Under the pieces are notes generated by a model. That model had not been told where the DNA came from. It made no database searches and was given only the letters and a program-made list of their open reading frames with translations. Below are positions 62,601-64,000 of a stretch of 64,000 nt of DNA, in pieces. Position numbers and translations under genes: made by a program. Source of the stretch: Lineus longissimus (taxonomy: Eukaryota > Nemertea > Pilidiophora > Heteronemertea > Lineidae); contig NC_088325.1 in the NCBI RefSeq assembly GCF_910592395.1, positions 560,001-624,000 of the forward strand, written 5' to 3'. Within the stretch, counting starts at the first letter, position 1. Every line of letters begins with the position of its first letter.

Positions 62601-63399
62601 ATATCTAACAACTTCGTCAGTCGGTTTTGGAGGCAAAAAGCCCTGCATGGAAAATTGGTTTAATGGGAATGTACTGATTTCAACAAGACTAACAATGGAA
62701 GGTGGGTTTATTGAGTGAGTCCACGAGCGCACGGCCCTGCAAAGAAAAGTGGACTTCATGGAGTACTTCAGTCCACACGGCCCTGCAAAGAAAACTGGCC
62801 TTAGTTGAAATTTATCTGGTCGACAAGGACATGTACATGTATGGCTTTAATGGAAAGTGGTGGGTTTAGTGGAAGTAAAAAGGACAAGCAATGAGAAAGC
62901 AGGTTTAATGGAAATTGACGTGAATCCACTAGGCTAATTAAAGCAGTGGAAATTGAGTTAATGGACATTTATTGACTTCAAATACATGGAAAGTCAAAAT
63001 AGCCCAGAAATGAAAACTTGACTGAATTGAATCGAAGGTTAGTCAGTCAAAAAGGCCCAGCAATGGAAAGACAAATGGGCGAGGTCCAGCGTCAAGATAT
63101 ACTGTGTTTGCAACAGGTCTGGAAAAGGACCTTGCAGGCAAAGGTTTTGGTAACCAACAGGATAAATGAACAACCCTACCTTCGGAACCACGTGGTACCG
63201 AGTTCCCACATGAAGTGTACGCCATGGAAACTCGTATACTGTGTAAATCCGAGGAAGTTCTCCGCCAGGGTTTCCGGTGTCTCCACGGCCTTGGTGTCAT
63301 CCGTCCTGGTCGACGACCGGCGCTTTCCGTACTCAACGCTGTCGCGATTACCCTTTCCGCAATCTCCATTTTCGATTTCGAATGCCCGGTTTTTGTAGC
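49769..63399 (-). CDS. DEG/ENaC/ASIC-family channel with duplicated exons and a giant ectodomain insertion
   Basis: Eighteen exons on the minus strand splice in perfect phase; one transcript uses 16 and encodes at least 1,198 residues. Family marks in order (numbered from the first residue seen): N-terminal His-Gly gating motif (FHG, 59-60), TM1 with FPSVALCNQN after it, the cysteine-rich ectodomain (CKWEGVDC, PPYGNC, CGC, C-x7-C, CSCQPGC), and TM2 with the GAS selectivity filter (922-924) after LLSDIGG. Such channels are trimeric Na+ channels of the plasma membrane gated by protons, peptides or force. Odd: two exon pairs that look mutually exclusive (61951-62332; 58718-59299), about 460 extra residues before TM2 and a 260-residue tail with a PY motif. 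The start-codon exon is not identified; it must lie upstream of 63399, possibly beyond the window. Confidence 0.92.
50964..51055 (-). CDS. DEG/ENaC exon: pre-TM2 palm strand
   Basis: 92 nt, phase 2 to 1, acceptor TATTTCAG|G, donor TCA|GTAAGT. Encodes NFISMDIFFRELYYQEI and QPAYTVISLLS, strongly ASIC-like (x-x-DIFFxxLxYxxI ... AYxxxxLL). The split codon gives Ser at the degenerin position before DIGG. Confidence 0.9.
51336..51485 (-). CDS. DEG/ENaC insertion exon 5, returning to the family fold
   Basis: 150 nt, phase 2-2, acceptor CATCCAG|G, donor ATGC|GTAAGT. Contains an N-glycosylation site (NHT) and ends NKLDEKYYA. From this point the sequence again resembles the ASIC segment before the palm strand that leads to TM2. 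Confidence 0.83.
51838..52020 (-). CDS. DEG/ENaC insertion exon 4
   Basis: 183 nt, phase 2-2, acceptor ATTACAG|G, donor TCGG|GTAAGT. Helical (NSDIQDKYNSLKTAEQSLS) with DLKPYFTKYVPVF. Skipping keeps frame. Confidence 0.8.
52290..52474 (-). CDS. DEG/ENaC insertion exon 3
   Basis: 185 nt, phase 0 to 2, acceptor ACTTTCAG|ATT, donor ACAG|GTAAGT. Helical, charged (ILKEMKSTVASAMVELEDIQ...), ending in DFVVRLN. Confidence 0.8.
53145..53318 (-). CDS. DEG/ENaC insertion exon 2
   Basis: 174 nt, phase 0-0 (58 codons), acceptor TTTTAG|GTG, donor AAA|GTGAGT. Contains YEKQCTKYD, the only other cysteine of the insertion, which might pair with the one in the previous exon (inference). Its skipping would keep frame. 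Confidence 0.82.
53345..53690. repeat. Dispersed ATCCATGGAT-rich element, copy 4 (channel intron)
   Basis: Contains AGTGGGCCTATGATGGAA and TGTCCATGGCCCATCAATGG as in copy 3. Lies between insertion exons 1 and 2 of the channel gene. Confidence 0.75.
53789..54263 (-). CDS. DEG/ENaC insertion exon 1
   Basis: 475 nt, phase 2 to 0, acceptor GCTTCAG|G, donor AAG|GTGAGT. 159 residues (about 491-649) with no family motif; mostly helix-forming, with one cysteine (KTCETL) and a Gly/Ala linker (GENGAAAGKGD). Flanked by in-phase exons on both sides. Confidence 0.82.
54796..55165 (-). CDS. DEG/ENaC exon: CSCQPGC motif, then start of helical insertion
   Basis: 370 nt, phase 1 to 2, acceptor TATTCCAG|GG, donor AAAA|GTGAGT. 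Begins VEACSCQPGCETFFYQPNLS, the last family cysteine block. From about residue 412 it leaves the family pattern and becomes a heptad-like charged helix (LRKVLNDELPKALDRMQKH and similar) without cysteine. Confidence 0.9.
55528..55581 (-). CDS. DEG/ENaC 54-nt exon carrying C-x7-C
   Basis: Phase 1-1, good acceptor (TTTTGTCAACAG|GT), weak donor (AAGG|GTTTGT). Encodes VKDCLKDVAMRCENETK. Its C-x7-C falls exactly where ASIC/ENaC proteins have a cysteine pair between the CGC and C-x-C motifs, so I include it despite the donor. Skipping keeps frame but would drop two conserved cysteines. Confidence 0.72.
55934..56132. mobile_element. ~199-bp MITE with TIR ATATGTGACCCGTCACAGCA
   Basis: Left TATGTGACCCGTCACAGCAA and right TTGCTGTGACGGGTCACATA are exact inverses, extending into AAACCAG and GCGCAT/GCGACAT. 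Lies in the channel intron upstream of the 54-nt exon. A partial relative runs off the window end at 63932-64000. Confidence 0.85.
56407..56560 (-). CDS. DEG/ENaC exon: thumb, PPYGNC ... CGC
   Basis: 154 nt, phase 0 to 1, acceptor CTTTATAG|ATG, donor CCAG|GTGAGT. Encodes VEPPYGNC, YYTQMACRREC and KNCGCTLPYMEVPG, the disulfide-rich thumb signature. Either palm exon (both end in phase 0) joins it in frame. Confidence 0.92.
56698..56890. repeat. Dispersed element family 1, copy 3 (intron of the channel gene)
   Basis: Contains ATGCAGTTATACACGAGG and AAATTTGCTGAAACTTGGTA, then an AAAGGCCTTTTAAA segment also echoed near 6995-7005 and 16975. Confidence 0.7.
57867..58320. repeat. 30-bp minisatellite, 15 copies (channel intron)
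   Basis: Unit ACCAATAAATATATTCATTA + CATGTCCGCG. Variants at two positions (CATG/CAGG; TTAC/TCAC/TTGC). It is open on both strands because 30 is a multiple of three. Lies between palm exon C2 and the thumb exon. Confidence 0.95.
58718..58899 (-). CDS. DEG/ENaC palm/beta-ball exon, version C2 (mutually exclusive candidate)
   Basis: 182 nt, phase 1 to 0, acceptor TTTTTTCCAG|GT, donor GTG|GTAGGT. Same length, phases and motif order as C1 with about half the residues identical (AGLRL, GPH, KFLL, FIGL). The His-Asp...Pro motif has become FDRNDIA and V-x-P-G has become MPTG. The intron between C1 and C2 is 218 nt. Including both would shift the frame. Confidence 0.88.
59118..59299 (-). CDS. DEG/ENaC palm/beta-ball exon, version C1 (mutually exclusive candidate)
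   Basis: 182 nt, phase 1 to 0, acceptor CATTTCAG|GG, donor ACG|GTGAGT. Encodes AGLSLLVN...GVKFLLHDNRDIP...GSGVSPGYYTFIGL. It keeps the family's His-Asp...Pro and V-x-P-G motifs, so it looks like the ancestral version. Confidence 0.9.
59572..59714 (-). CDS. DEG/ENaC exon: first conserved cysteines and GLCYIFN motif
   Basis: 143 nt, phase 2 to 1, acceptor TTGGCAG|C, donor ACGG|GTGAGT. Encodes CKWEGVDCGPHNF and TDHGLCYIFN, matching the family pattern C-x-W-x-G-x-x-C ... G-x-C-Y-x-F-N. It precedes both alternative palm exons. Confidence 0.9.
60073..60252 (-). CDS. DEG/ENaC exon: proximal ectodomain
   Basis: 180 nt, phase 2 to 2, acceptor TTTTTTAG|A, donor GTGAG|GTGAGT. Encodes ITKAAAAKKLDLIKAIYQ and then a charged helical stretch with two N-x-T sites, ending HTKEDMIV, the finger region before the first conserved cysteine. 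Confidence 0.87.
60880..61020. repeat. TAGCGGTCGCTA-type element (channel intron)
   Basis: Related to 47390-47630 by GGGCCCGGTTGT.CAAAACC and TAGCGGTCGCTAAG. In the intron between the TM1 pair and the next exon. Confidence 0.55.
61951..62118 (-). CDS. DEG/ENaC TM1 exon, version B (mutually exclusive candidate)
   Basis: 168 nt, phase 2 to 2, acceptor CTGTTTCAG|A, donor ATAG|GTAGGT. It encodes the same segment as version A, with 41 of 55 residues identical. Most changes are in the helix (I/E, Y/F, C/S, I/F), while NFNKTIRFP and VALCNQN are kept. Only 46 nt separate it from version A, too short for normal splicing of A to B. Confidence 0.9.
62165..62332 (-). CDS. DEG/ENaC TM1 exon, version A (mutually exclusive candidate)
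   Basis: 168 nt, phase 2 to 2, acceptor CTATTCCAG|G, donor ACAG|GTAAGC. Encodes TM1 (VLWFLLFFGSLTFLVIQICN) and the post-TM1 segment with NFNKTIRFPSVALCNQN. Joined to the previous exon it restores Arg at the split codon. Confidence 0.92.
63180..63399 (-). CDS. DEG/ENaC exon: cytoplasmic N-terminus with HG motif
   Basis: 220 nt, phase 1 to 2, acceptor CATTCCAG|GC, donor GAAG|GTAGGG. It encodes 73 residues ending ENFLGFTQYTSFHGVHFMWE, the conserved pre-TM1 segment with the His-Gly gating motif. No methionine precedes the motif, so an upstream exon supplies the start. A longer open frame at 63043-63369 is a different, non-coding frame. Confidence 0.88.
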
Positions 63400-63931
63400 C
63401 TGGAATGATTATGCAAATAAAATAATTATGTCTTTACGGTATCATGATTATTTTCATGTGTTTACGTAATGTAGACATTGGTCAATCCGGCGTACAAGTA
63501 TGTCAAATGTTTAATAGAAAATTATACACCTTGGAACGAAACTGTGCTTTCAAATCTAAACTGAAAAGAAAGGTCAACCTATGCTGAAATAAGATGAAAA
63601 GATATGTAATTTTTTTTTTCATTGCCAAGAATAGTTTTGTCAGGCAACCCCAACATATGCACCAAGGTGGTGGACGTCATTACACCATGCGATTGGTAAA
63701 CACACTCAACCTCTTGACACACAAGCCGTCAAACAAAATCTTAAGCGTATAATGAGAGGCGCAGGTTACTTTTCTCTAATGGAGGTAATTCCCTGCAGCC
63801 TTTGATTGTCCACATTATTCCCTCACAGCCAGCACGAAAAATGACAGCCACCTTTTTGTTGATCCGAAACCTCTCACTTTTATCGAAATACAACATGTGA
63901 AGCTTTTCATCAAATATGACTCGCTCTACCA

Positions 63932-64000
63932 AAACTAGGCGCTTGTCGCATCTTAACTTGACAGGTTGATACGGACTTGTTGTTCATTTCCCTATTGTAG
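63932..64000. repeat. Partial MITE copy at the window edge
   Basis: CCAAAACTAGGCGC..TCGC, CTTGACAGGTTGAT and TTGTTCATTTC..TGTTGT-like sequence match the interior of 55934-56132. Truncated by the window end. Confidence 0.65.

Noticed and set aside
63043-63369. Minus-strand frame beginning with Met in the first channel exon
   Set aside because: It lacks family motifs; the other frame has FTQYTSFHG and splices in phase to TM1.
49769-63399. Two separate or broken channel genes instead of duplicated exons
   Set aside because: Only the TM1 and palm exons are duplicated, each copy has matching phases and lengths, and all remaining exons are single.

Overview
This is animal nuclear DNA, most likely from a marine invertebrate (a lophotrochozoan or an invertebrate deuterostome; the sequence alone does not settle which). 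The evidence is GT-AG introns with consistent phases, an immunoglobulin-superfamily receptor, a DEG/ENaC/ASIC-type channel, tRNA- and 5S-rRNA-derived SINE heads, many MITE-like elements and several minisatellites. No bacterial features (operons, ribosome binding sites, CRISPR) are present.

Layout. Positions 1-33,500 hold no gene I can recognise. They hold minisatellites (16-, 57-, 48-, 10-, 21/17- and 83-bp units), a long-TIR foldback element with a 10-bp target duplication (8736-9289), pogo/Tc1-like MITEs, SINE heads and small segmental duplications. At 33,587-33,792 lies an orphan fragment of a receptor cytoplasmic tail. From 34,168 to 43,821 (+) a nine-exon gene encodes a receptor of about 943 residues: signal peptide, four Ig domains, one FN3 domain, a transmembrane helix and a long tyrosine-containing tail with three near-identical 63-residue repeats. 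Positions 43,900-49,700 hold a pair of ~510-bp direct repeats with reverse-transcriptase-like fragments, a 61-bp satellite between them and several MITE-like elements. From 63,399 down to 49,769 (-) runs a DEG/ENaC/ASIC-family channel gene. I reconstructed 18 coding exons, of which 16 are used in any one transcript; the 5' start exon was not found.

The channel gene is the most remarkable part. (1) The TM1 exon exists in two tandem versions, each 168 nt with identical phases, only 46 nt apart. (2) A palm/beta-ball exon also exists in two tandem versions, each 182 nt with identical phases; including both would shift the frame. Two independent mutually exclusive choices would give four channel isoforms. 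(3) About 460 mostly helical residues, spread over six exons, are inserted between the conserved ectodomain cysteines and the pre-TM2 segment, taking the protein to about 1,200 residues against the usual 500-700. (4) The C-terminus has an ENaC-like PY motif (PPTYDGL) and an Arg/Asp/Ser-rich tail.

The receptor and the channel converge tail to tail and nothing links their functions. The receptor looks like a member of a locally duplicating family: its first two Ig exons are tandem copies including intron sequence, its tail repeats are freshly amplified, and a tail fragment of a paralogue sits just upstream with its tyrosines lost.
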